DNA of 46,591 nucleotides, from assembly GCA_028689635.1 (NCBI GenBank), contig JAQVCU010000009.1, positions 1 through 46,591 on the forward strand. Direction: 5' to 3'. This document shows positions 15,954-23,486 of this stretch, piece after piece (the stretch's first letter is position 1; every line of letters begins with the position of its first letter). The DNA comes from Oscillospiraceae bacterium (GTDB lineage Bacteria > Bacillota > Clostridia > Oscillospirales > Ruminococcaceae). The notes under the pieces were generated by a model. That model saw only the letters and a list, made by a program, of their open reading frames with translations, did no database searches and had not been told where the DNA came from. A program made the position numbers and the translations under genes.

Positions 15954-16928
15954 ATGGAGCACCATCATCATTTTGAACCGCTGGAGGAGCTGCTGGAGCA
16001 GTGGTGCTCCGGCCTTTCAGAGGTCTGGCGGGAATTTTTGGTCCATTTCCTGCTGGATACCGTCAATATTTTTCTGCTGCTGATCCTGGTGATGATGGCG
16101 GTTTCCTTTTTGCAAACCTACGTCCCCTTTGACAAGATGCAGAAAAAGCTGGCCGGGCTTAAAAGCGTCTGGGGCTATGCCCTGGCGCTGGGGATGGGGA
16201 CGTTATCCCCCTTTTGCAGCTGCACCATCATCCCTGTGCTGATCGGGCTGCTGCGTCTGGGCGTGCCGGTGGGCGTGTGCGTCTGCTTTTTGACCTCTGC
16301 CTCCCTTTTGAATTTGGGCGCGCTGGTGACCCTGTTTTCCACCATGAGCGGATCTTTTTTCTGGATCTACCTGGTCTGCGCGGTGCTGATCACCCTGGCG
16401 GGGCCGCTGCTTTTCATCCTGTTCCGGCCGGAAAATGGCCTGCTGGTGGATCCAGACCCCCATCATTGCTGCGGGGTGGAAGGGCATCATCACCATCATC
16501 ACCACGACCTGGTTCCCCAAACCATGAAGCAGCGCCTGAAGGGCGCGTGGGAGAACACATCCGATATGTTGTGCCGGGCCTGGCTGTATATCCTGCTGGG
16601 GGTAGCGGCATCCAGCGCGGCGGTGGCCTTTATCCCCATGGACGTGATGTCGGGCTTTTTTTCGTCGGATCACCCCTTTACGATGCTGCTGGCGGTGATC
16701 TTCGGCGCTGTCATCCATTCGGATATTTACAGCGTGCTGCCGGTCATCCAGTTGGTAGCCCCCATGAGCCTTTCGGTGTCCATGGGCTTTACCCTGGGCG
16801 TTATGGCCATTTCAGTGCCGGAGGCGATCTTGCTGCTGCGGGTGTTTAAAGGCCGGTATGTAGCCCTTTACAGCGGGCTGCTGACCGCGTTGGTATTGGC
16901 GGCGGGCTTTGTGCTTGCCCTGTTCTGA
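15954..16928 (+). CDS. ArsP/DUF318-type permease with histidine-rich segments
   Basis: This 324-residue membrane protein with about eight hydrophobic segments belongs to the permease family that includes ArsP (organoarsenical efflux). The family signature SPFCSCTIIPVLIGLL, with Cys 88 and Cys 90, is present, and a second matching half follows after a central loop. The protein begins MEHHHHF, and the loop has HHCC (170-173) followed by seven His (178-184). This suggests binding of Ni, Zn, Co or another soft metal. AAGGAG precedes ATG 15954. The substrate is unknown; metal or metalloid export is an inference. Confidence 0.75.
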   Translation: MEHHHHFEPLEELLEQWCSGLSEVWREFLVHFLLDTVNIFLLLILVMMAVSFLQTYVPFDKMQKKLAGLKSVWGYALALGMGTLSPFCSCTIIPVLIGLLRLGVPVGVCVCFLTSASLLNLGALVTLFSTMSGSFFWIYLVCAVLITLAGPLLFILFRPENGLLVDPDPHHCCGVEGHHHHHHHDLVPQTMKQRLKGAWENTSDMLCRAWLYILLGVAASSAAVAFIPMDVMSGFFSSDHPFTMLLAVIFGAVIHSDIYSVLPVIQLVAPMSLSVSMGFTLGVMAISVPEAILLLRVFKGRYVALYSGLLTALVLAAGFVLALF

Positions 16929-17075
16929 TCCACCAAAAGAATGGCTTTCCGCGTGCTGAAGCGGGGGGCCGTTTTTTTAAGGCGCCAAAGGGCGACGGTG
17001 AACAGGAAAATTACGATAACGATTTATCCCCCAAAGCGGATCTTGCCGCAGAAAGCGGGGAAGAAGGAGTTTGGA

Positions 17076-18416
17076 ATGAGAGAAGAATTATTTGAAAGGG
17101 CCCCGGTGCCCAAAGCGGTGTTTACCCTGGCGCTGCCCACCATGCTGGGCATGCTGGTGACGATCATTTATAACATAGCGGACACGTTTTTTGTGGGGCA
17201 GACCGGGGACGCCAACCAGGTGGCGGCGGTCTCTCTGGCGACGCCGGTGTTTATGGTGCTCATGGCCTTGGGCAATATTTTTGGCATGGGCGGCAGTTCC
17301 GCCATCTCCCGGGCCATGGGCGCTGGGAACCATGAAAGGATCCGCCATGCCTCGGCCTTTTGTTTTTATAGCTCCATTGCGGTGGGGGCTCTGGCCATGC
17401 TTGGATTTTTGTGCGGGATGGAGGCGATCCTGCCCGCCATTGGCACCAGCAGCCAGACGGTGGGCTTTGCGCGGGAATACCTTACCTATATCGGCTACGG
17501 CGCGGTTTCGGTGGTGCTCTCCTTCGCCTGCGGCAACCTGGTGCGGGCGGAAGGCGCAGCCCGGGAATCCATGATCGGGATGATGGTGGGAACGGTCACC
17601 AACATTGTGCTGGATCCGGTGATGATCCTCTGGATGGATATGGGGGTGGCGGGGGCCGCCATCGCCACCGTCATTGGCAATGTGGCCGCCTGCGTCTATT
17701 ACCTGTGGTATTTCCTGCGCTCCAAAACGATCCTCTCTATCAGCCTGAAGGATTTTTCCCTTCGCGGCGGGATCCCCGGGGAGGTTTTCGCCATTGGGCT
17801 TCCGGCCTCGCTGAACAATGTGCTCATGAGCGCCGCCAACATCGTGCTCAATAACTATCTGGCCATTTACGGCGACGCGGCGGTGGCGGCCATGGGCGTG
17901 GCCATGCGCGCCAACACCCTGGTGGTCATGCTGCAGATCGGCCTTGCGGCGGGGGTTCAGCCGCTGCTTGGCTACAATTTTGGCGCGAGGAATCTAAAAC
18001 GGATGCGCGCGGTGATGAAGTTTACCATGGCCTCCACGGTGACCCTGGGCGGCGCGCTGACGCTGCTGTACTTTCTGTTTACCCGCCCCATCATCCGCGT
18101 GTTTATCAAGGACGCCGCGGTGGTGGATTACGGGGTGCAGTTTTTGCGGGTGCTCATGGTGGCGGGCCCCGTTTTGGGGATCCTGTTTGTGTTTATGAAC
18201 ACGTTCCAGGCCATGGGCAAAGCGCTGCCCTCCCTGGTGCTCTCCCTCAGCCGTCAAGGGCTGATCTTCCTGCCGGTCATCATCATCGCCAACGCCCTGG
18301 TGGGCCTGGAGGGGATCGTCTGGGCGCAGCCGGTGGCGGATCTGGTTTCGACCTTGCTGGCGGTGTGCCTGTTTCTCTTCATCGACCGCCGTCTGCGGCG
18401 TGAGGCTGATGCATGA
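17076..18416 (+). CDS. MATE-family multidrug/toxin efflux transporter
   Basis: This 446-residue antiporter has twelve probable membrane segments. The N terminus (VPKAVFTLALPTMLGMLVTIIYNIADTFFVG) is the standard MATE opening, and the second half repeats it at PGEVFAIGLPASLNNVLMSAAN with QPLLGYNFGARN. It probably exports drugs or organic cations using Na+ or H+. ATG 17076 is preceded by AAGGAG; the frame is open upstream to 16941 but has no ribosome site there. It is 147 bases after the permease and may share its transcript. Confidence 0.88.
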   Translation: MREELFERAPVPKAVFTLALPTMLGMLVTIIYNIADTFFVGQTGDANQVAAVSLATPVFMVLMALGNIFGMGGSSAISRAMGAGNHERIRHASAFCFYSSIAVGALAMLGFLCGMEAILPAIGTSSQTVGFAREYLTYIGYGAVSVVLSFACGNLVRAEGAARESMIGMMVGTVTNIVLDPVMILWMDMGVAGAAIATVIGNVAACVYYLWYFLRSKTILSISLKDFSLRGGIPGEVFAIGLPASLNNVLMSAANIVLNNYLAIYGDAAVAAMGVAMRANTLVVMLQIGLAAGVQPLLGYNFGARNLKRMRAVMKFTMASTVTLGGALTLLYFLFTRPIIRVFIKDAAVVDYGVQFLRVLMVAGPVLGILFVFMNTFQAMGKALPSLVLSLSRQGLIFLPVIIIANALVGLEGIVWAQPVADLVSTLLAVCLFLFIDRRLRREADA

Positions 18417-18511
18417 TACCGGCAAAGATCCCGGCGCGGCGCAAACCCCGGCGGGAGATGAGCCCGGCCAAAAACAGAGAAAAATGATTTATCCCTTCCG
18501 TGGGGATCATA

Positions 18512-18556
18512 AAAAAAGCGACGGAGACGATTTTATATCGTCTCCGTCGCTTTTTT
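18512..18556. terminator. Bidirectional terminator hairpin (copy 1 of a repeated hairpin)
   Basis: Perfect 20-bp arms (18512-18531 and 18537-18556) surround the loop TTTAT. The stem core is AAAGCGACGGAGACGA, with A and T tracts on either side, so it can end both the MATE gene and the convergent nucleoside phosphorylase. A near-identical hairpin occurs at 40930-40969. Confidence 0.85.
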
Positions 18557-18635
18557 ATGCGTTTTTTTGGCCTTCGTCTCCGGCTCTGGTCCGCCTGACA
18601 ACCCAAACAGGCGGATACAGACGGCGTCGCCATCG

Positions 18636-19403
18636 TCACATCGACATACATACGTCAAGCGCAATTTCTAAGACATGCTCCCGAATCACGGTTTGATCGT
18701 CCCAATCCCGGCGATCCCACTTGGGGCCCGCCAAGCTGTCGCCGGCATAAAATATTTGGCCGAAATCAACATCGTTGTATTGTGCGACAGCCATGTACGC
18801 AGAGGCTTCCATATCGACTGTTACACAGCCCTCGTCGATCCGTTGGCGTATTTTGGCGGGAGTTTCCCTGTAAAATGCGTCGGTCGTCCATGTTTTTGCT
18901 TTGATATATGGGATGTTGTGCTCAGCCAAAGTCCTTTCGATTGTGTTGACAACACGCCCGTTGGCCGAAATTTCCCTTGCGGGCCTAACGTAATGATAGG
19001 AGGTTCCCTCGTCTCTGACTGCCGCGGTTGGTATTATTAAATGCCCCATGGCAATATCTTTCTGCAAAACGCCGCAGCCGCCGCAGGCAATATATTTTTG
19101 ACAGCCCAAAGCTGTCAACACTTCAATTTGGACCGCAGAACCGGGGGCGCCGGCATATGCCTGAAGCAGCACGATCTTGACCCCCTTATACTCGATCTCA
19201 AAGATGGGCAGTTTAATGGATTCCGCTTCAAAATAGGTAACCAGCCGATGGGGGCATTCGTTGAGGATCTTTTCCATGGCCTGGCCGAAGTTGCAAAGAA
19301 CGCACCTTTCTGCAATGTCCATGGGCTTGAAAATGTGGAAAGGCCGGATCAGCGCATTTCTATCATCATCAAATTCTAAAATTGGAAGATCTCGTTTCTG
19401 CAT
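18636..19403 (-). CDS. Purine/uridine phosphorylase family protein
   Basis: This 255-residue nucleoside phosphorylase (NP-I fold) cleaves a nucleoside with phosphate to a free base and ribose 1-phosphate. Seen are the phosphate/ribose-region ACGGCGVLQ, the conserved VTVDMEASAYMAVA with the ribose-binding Met-Glu, and a late Asp (GDSLAG). It is closer to uridine phosphorylase-like members than to hexameric DeoD, but the base is not certain. GGAGG lies about ten bases before the ATG. Its base composition and codons look less GC-rich than the flanking genes, hinting at acquisition. Confidence 0.8.
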   Translation of the reverse strand: MQKRDLPILEFDDDRNALIRPFHIFKPMDIAERCVLCNFGQAMEKILNECPHRLVTYFEAESIKLPIFEIEYKGVKIVLLQAYAGAPGSAVQIEVLTALGCQKYIACGGCGVLQKDIAMGHLIIPTAAVRDEGTSYHYVRPAREISANGRVVNTIERTLAEHNIPYIKAKTWTTDAFYRETPAKIRQRIDEGCVTVDMEASAYMAVAQYNDVDFGQIFYAGDSLAGPKWDRRDWDDQTVIREHVLEIALDVCMSM

Positions 19404-19481
19404 GGGAGTCCCGCCTCCATAGATCGATCATTTTACATTCGGCTGCCGATTTTTCCTATTTGACCCCGCCTGGTTTTTGAG

Positions 19482-20147
19482 TTATGGCAGGGGGACAATA
19501 TCCTGGAAAATGGCCCGGTGACGCGGCGGAAGGTTTTTATCCAGATGATACAGGCCGAAGAACCACTTTTTAAAATGCAGCAGAGGAGTCACCTCGTCCA
19601 AAAAAGTTTGCAGCTCGGTGGATTCGGCATCATCCGCCCCGATAAAATGCCGCATGGCGCTGGAACAATCGTGGGTGATGACATAATCGACGATGTGGCT
19701 GTGTTTTTCCAGGTTTTCCCGGGCGCGGGCATATTCTTCGCCGGAAGGGAGCTCCCGCGGGGACCAGTGGCCCGTGGCCATGCGGTCCGCCTGATCGGTG
19801 CAGACGCCGCCGCCCATGGCGAAAATGGTTTTTTCTTCGATGGTGTAGACCTCGCCGCGCAGCAGGTGTACAAGGCCGCCGGAGATGAGCTGGACCTGCC
19901 CGCCGAACATCTGGGAGACGGGGTAGCGATCAAGCAGCTCGTAGTTTTCGTGGCAGCCGTCCACAAAAAGGATGCGGTATTTTTTGGATCCCAGCTTCTG
20001 CAGGGTCTTCTGTTCGGCCGCGCCGCCCTCCCACAGAAAGCCAAAATCCCCGCAGACCACAAGGGTATCCCCTTTTTTTAGCGCTTTGGCAGCCCGCGCG
20101 CTTAGCCGGTCCAGATCTCCGTGCAGATCTCCAGTGACATAAACCAT
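19482..20147 (-). CDS. Calcineurin-like metallophosphoesterase
   Basis: This 221-residue enzyme has the binuclear metallophosphoesterase fold. Motifs are GDLHGD near residue 6, CGDFGFLWEGG near 32, DGCHENYELL near 63 and THDCSSA near 160. The third motif is normally GNHE; here Cys replaces Asn. I place the start at ATG 20147, about ten bases after GTGAGGG; a TTG two codons upstream is too close to that site. The substrate is unknown. The gene is divergent from the carboxypeptidase and upstream of the phosphorylase on the same strand. Confidence 0.8.
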   Translation of the reverse strand: MVYVTGDLHGDLDRLSARAAKALKKGDTLVVCGDFGFLWEGGAAEQKTLQKLGSKKYRILFVDGCHENYELLDRYPVSQMFGGQVQLISGGLVHLLRGEVYTIEEKTIFAMGGGVCTDQADRMATGHWSPRELPSGEEYARARENLEKHSHIVDYVITHDCSSAMRHFIGADDAESTELQTFLDEVTPLLHFKKWFFGLYHLDKNLPPRHRAIFQDIVPLP

Positions 20148-20193
20148 AGACAAAAGCCCTCACGCCGGTGGAGGAAGATTCGCAATTAAGGAC

Positions 20194-20222
20194 TTTATAT
20201 CCGCCGGCCTTTCTGATATACT
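20194..20222 (+). promoter_or_regulatory. Possible promoter of the D-Ala-D-Ala carboxypeptidase gene
   Basis: TTTATA (20194-20199), a 17-bp spacer and TATACT (20217-20222). The -35 is weak. Confidence 0.35.
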
Positions 20223-20315
20223 ATACATGGCAGCAGACGGAAAAAAGCCCCTCTGCGCCAGAAAAGACAAAGAAAACATCGGTTTTATTGTACCATATTT
20301 GGGGAGAATGTCCAG

Positions 20316-21668
20316 ATGAGAAAAACAGCTTTTTTGGTGGCGCTGGCGTTGATCGTGGCGCTTTTTGCCGGCGTCGTCCCGGCGCAGGCACAGACGCAGT
20401 ACGCCATTGATTTTGAAGAATATTCGGAAGCCGTCTATATGGTGAACCTGGATACCGGTACCGTGGTGTACGAAAAAAACGCCCAGGAACAGCGGGCTCC
20501 GGCTTCCCTGACCAAGCTGATGACTATGATCCTAGCGATCGAAAACTGCGAGGATCTGGACAATACCCTGGTGACGGCCCCCTCCTATATCTGGAACGAA
20601 TTTGAAGGGATCAATATATCCCATGCGGATATCCGCCGGGGGGAGACCCTCTCCATGCGGCAGCTGATCTACTGTATGGCCCTGCAATCCGCCAATGAGG
20701 CGGCCAATATTGTGGCGGCTTATCTGGGGGACGGGGATATTTCCGACTTTGTGGCGATGATGAACGACAAAGCCAAGGAGATCGGCGCGGTGAACACCCA
20801 TTTTGTCAATCCCCACGGCCTTTATGACTCGGATCACTACACCACCGCCTACGATATGTATCTGATCGCGAAATACGCCTATGAGCTGGACGGTTTTATG
20901 GATTATGTCACCGTCCCGGTGCTGGAGATCGGGCCGACCCACGACGACCCGCCGGTGCATGAGAGCCTGGTGCTTACCTCCACCAACAAAATGATGTTTT
21001 CCCAGAGCGATTACTATTACGAGCCCATCCGCGGCATGAAAACGGGGACGCTGGACGAATCGGGGAGATGCTTTGTCTCTACCGCCACCAAAAACGGCTT
21101 CACCTATCTGCTGGTGCTCATGGGCGCGCCGCTGTACGACGAGAATGGGGAGGAATATGAGGCCAACAACGCATTTCTCGACGCTAAAAATTTTTACGAA
21201 TGGGCTTTTAATACCTTCCGGGTCAAGACTCTGCTGGAAAAAGGAAAAAATATCGGCCAGATTGGCCTGGAACTGTGCTGGGGAAAGGATTACCTGCTGG
21301 TGATGTCTGCCGGGCGGTACACGGCGCTGCTGCCCGACGAGGTGGAGGCCACTAGCGTGGTGCTGGAGCCGGTCTACGACACGGAGACGGTGCGTGCCCC
21401 TCTTCGAAAAGGGGACAAGGTGGGCCAGGTGCGGCTGATGCTGGCCGGGGAAGAGATCGGCCGGGTGGATCTGGTCTCCGCCGAGACGGTGGAGCAAAAC
21501 CGATGGCTCTATTACCTCGATGAGATCAAGACCTTTACGCGCTCCTTTTGGTTTAAGTTTGCGGTCATCCTGCTGGCGCTTCTGACGGTGTTCTACATTG
21601 CGCTGATGGTGATCCGCAACAGAAGGAAACGCCGGTATCGGGGCGTACGCCCGCGCAAGCGCCTGTGA
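20316..21668 (+). CDS. D-alanyl-D-alanine carboxypeptidase (DacF/DacA-type PBP)
   Basis: This 450-residue low-molecular-weight penicillin-binding protein trims the terminal D-Ala from peptidoglycan stem peptides. It has a signal peptide (MRKTAFLVALALIVALFAGVVPAQA). The active-site triad of motifs is complete: SLTK (Ser 64), SAN in LQSANEAANI, and KTG in MKTGTLDESG. A beta-rich C-terminal domain is followed by a membrane anchor (WFKFAVILLALLTVFYIALMVI) and a basic tail. A spore-cortex role (DacF, DacB) or vegetative role (DacA) cannot be separated from sequence alone. Confidence 0.9.
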   Translation: MRKTAFLVALALIVALFAGVVPAQAQTQYAIDFEEYSEAVYMVNLDTGTVVYEKNAQEQRAPASLTKLMTMILAIENCEDLDNTLVTAPSYIWNEFEGINISHADIRRGETLSMRQLIYCMALQSANEAANIVAAYLGDGDISDFVAMMNDKAKEIGAVNTHFVNPHGLYDSDHYTTAYDMYLIAKYAYELDGFMDYVTVPVLEIGPTHDDPPVHESLVLTSTNKMMFSQSDYYYEPIRGMKTGTLDESGRCFVSTATKNGFTYLLVLMGAPLYDENGEEYEANNAFLDAKNFYEWAFNTFRVKTLLEKGKNIGQIGLELCWGKDYLLVMSAGRYTALLPDEVEATSVVLEPVYDTETVRAPLRKGDKVGQVRLMLAGEEIGRVDLVSAETVEQNRWLYYLDEIKTFTRSFWFKFAVILLALLTVFYIALMVIRNRRKRRYRGVRPRKRL

Positions 21669-21677
21669 TGGTGAAAT

Positions 21678-21721
21678 AAAAAGTGCCCCGAAGCTGGCAA
21701 GTCGGCTTCGGGGCACTTTTT
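21678..21721. terminator. Bidirectional terminator between dac and the VOC gene
   Basis: AAAAAGTGCCCCGAAGC and GCTTCGGGGCACTTTTT are perfect 17-bp arms around a ten-base loop. It ends both the carboxypeptidase gene and the convergent ddl-to-VOC run. Confidence 0.92.
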
Positions 21722-21734
21722 GCGGGCGGAGCTT

Positions 21735-22145
21735 TTATTTTTCGCAGAACAGTTCGATCTTTTCGTCATCCGGCCCAAAGACAAAGGCCATGCGGATGGC
21801 AAGAGGGGGTTCGGAGCCGATCACGGCGTCGTTGGGCGCCACATAGGTGCGTCCGCCGGCGGCAAGGGCGCTTTGATAGGCGGCGTCCACGTTATCCACC
21901 CGCAGGGCAAGGTGAGGCCAGCGGGGCGCCTCCTCCGGGCCGGGGATGGAACGGGGCCGCTCAAAGGCCTCGATGAAGCTGCCGCCTCCCAGGTCGATCA
22001 TGGCGGCGGGGTCATCGCCCATCATCCAGCGGCGGGCGGCGCAAAGCCCCAGGCCGTCGCGGTAGAAGGCGAGGGTGCGCTCCAGATCGCTGACGCTCAG
22101 ATTGATGTGATGGACGCCGGAGATGCGAAAGGTTTCCTTTTCCAT
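21735..22145 (-). CDS. VOC-family (glyoxalase/dioxygenase-like) protein
   Basis: This 136-residue vicinal-oxygen-chelate protein has paired beta-alpha-beta modules. HHINLSVSDLERTLAFYRDGLGL opens the first, WPHLALRVDNVDAAYQSALAAGG the second, and the late metal-ligand region is AFVFGPDDEKIELFCEK. His near residue 10, His in WPHL and the late Glu could form the metal site. ATG 22145 has AAAGGATC upstream; the frame is open to 22184 without a ribosome site. The reaction is unknown: lactoylglutathione-lyase-like or methylmalonyl-CoA-epimerase-like. It is last in the operon, 39 bases after the methyltransferase gene. Confidence 0.78.
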   Translation of the reverse strand: MEKETFRISGVHHINLSVSDLERTLAFYRDGLGLCAARRWMMGDDPAAMIDLGGGSFIEAFERPRSIPGPEEAPRWPHLALRVDNVDAAYQSALAAGGRTYVAPNDAVIGSEPPLAIRMAFVFGPDDEKIELFCEK

Positions 22146-22184
22146 GAGATCAGATCCTTTCTTATTTTGGTGGGGATAGGCCAT

Positions 22185-23393
22185 TTAAAACAGCAGGGCG
22201 CCATAGCCCACGGAAAGCGTTTCCAGCACGTCCCGTTCCACCTCGGAGCGGGAATCGATGATCGCGCGTCCCTGGAAATGGATCAGCGCGGATTCTAGGG
22301 CTTCTTCCGTCTCCGCCAGAAAGGCGGGGGGAAGATGCAGCAGATGGGAATTGGCGGAAAATTCATGGGCGTCGTCCACGCTTTTCAGATGGATGCAAAC
22401 GGCGTCTCCGCCGGATTCCGCGGCCTCCAAAAGGCTGTCGGCCATATCCACGCTGCACTCCACCGGCTCGGAGACCTCCAGATCCTCATCCAGGAAGAAG
22501 GCCTCCGTCTCCGTGGCGGCGATGATGTTGTCGTCGTTGTAAGGGGCCGCCGCAGGGGCCAGGCCCTGCAAGGCATCGGCCATGGCGGCAATATGGGCGG
22601 GGCCGCAGCCGCAGCAGCCGCCCAAGACCCGGGCGCCTGCGTCAAAGAGAGCCTTTGCCGCCTTGCCCATAATCTCCGGCGAGCGATAGCCGTCCCGCGG
22701 CAGGCCTGCACTGGGCTTGGCCACCAACGGGGTAACGGCATAGGGGGCGACGGCGCTCAGAGCGTCCAGCACCGCCTGAGGCCCGCCGGAGCAGTTGAAG
22801 CCGAAGGCGTCGGCGCCCAGGCGCTGCAGCGATACCAGGGCCGCAAGGGGATCCCCGCCGGAAAAGGTCTCGCCTTGCTCGTTCAGGGCCATGGAGACCA
22901 TGACCGGGAGGCCCGCCTGCCGGGCGCCCAGATAGGCCGCCCGGGCCTCCGCCAGGGAGAGCAGGGTCTCGCAGAATAAAAAATCCACGCCGGCTTCTTT
23001 TAAGGCCAGGGCTTGTTCGGCGTAGACATCCACCAAATGAAGAAAAGGCGTTTCGCCAAATGGCTCGCAGGAGAGGCCCGCCGGGGCCAGATCCCCTCCG
23101 ACCAGGGCGCGGCCATCAACGGCGCGAAGGGTCAACTCCGCCAGGCGGAGGTTGTAATCCCTTGCCTGCCCGACAATGCCGCGGCGGGCAAGGGCGGGCT
23201 CGTTGGCGCCGAAGGTGGGCGTGAGAACCGCCTGGGAACCGGCGTCCACATAGGCCTTCTGCAGATCGATCACCACCTGGGAATGGGCCAGGGCCCAATC
23301 CTCGGGGCAACAGTCCCAGGGCATCCCGGCGGCCATCAAGGCCGTGCCGGTGCCGCCGTCCAGCAAAAAGGGAAATGCGGGGGGAAAGCTCAT
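22185..23393 (-). CDS. Homocysteine S-methyltransferase family protein
   Basis: This 402-residue protein has a Zn-dependent homocysteine methyltransferase domain at residues 1-280. It starts FLLDGGTGTALMAAGM and includes FGFNCSGGP and GGCCGCGPAHIAAMADAL, giving the three zinc cysteines (NCS and GGCC). Residues 280-402 form an extra domain, ending FQGRAIIDSRSEVERDVLETLSVGYGALLF. That tail recalls the start of the folate-binding domain of cobalamin methionine synthase, but too little is present to bind folate. The methyl donor is therefore uncertain: S-methylmethionine, betaine or a corrinoid partner. GGAGGTG lies ten bases before ATG 23393. Confidence 0.75.
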   Translation of the reverse strand: MSFPPAFPFLLDGGTGTALMAAGMPWDCCPEDWALAHSQVVIDLQKAYVDAGSQAVLTPTFGANEPALARRGIVGQARDYNLRLAELTLRAVDGRALVGGDLAPAGLSCEPFGETPFLHLVDVYAEQALALKEAGVDFLFCETLLSLAEARAAYLGARQAGLPVMVSMALNEQGETFSGGDPLAALVSLQRLGADAFGFNCSGGPQAVLDALSAVAPYAVTPLVAKPSAGLPRDGYRSPEIMGKAAKALFDAGARVLGGCCGCGPAHIAAMADALQGLAPAAAPYNDDNIIAATETEAFFLDEDLEVSEPVECSVDMADSLLEAAESGGDAVCIHLKSVDDAHEFSANSHLLHLPPAFLAETEEALESALIHFQGRAIIDSRSEVERDVLETLSVGYGALLF

Positions 23394-23486
23394 GGCTTTT
23401 GGTACACCTCCAAAAAAATCAGGGGACCTGCCGGCGGCAGGCCGCCGGACGGAAAGGGCCGCCGCAGATACGGCGGATAGGACAAA

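Noticed and set aside
15960-16510. His tracts as a cloning-tag artefact
   Set aside because: The seven-His run is in the middle of a loop flanked by family-conserved membrane segments, with mixed CAT/CAC codons.
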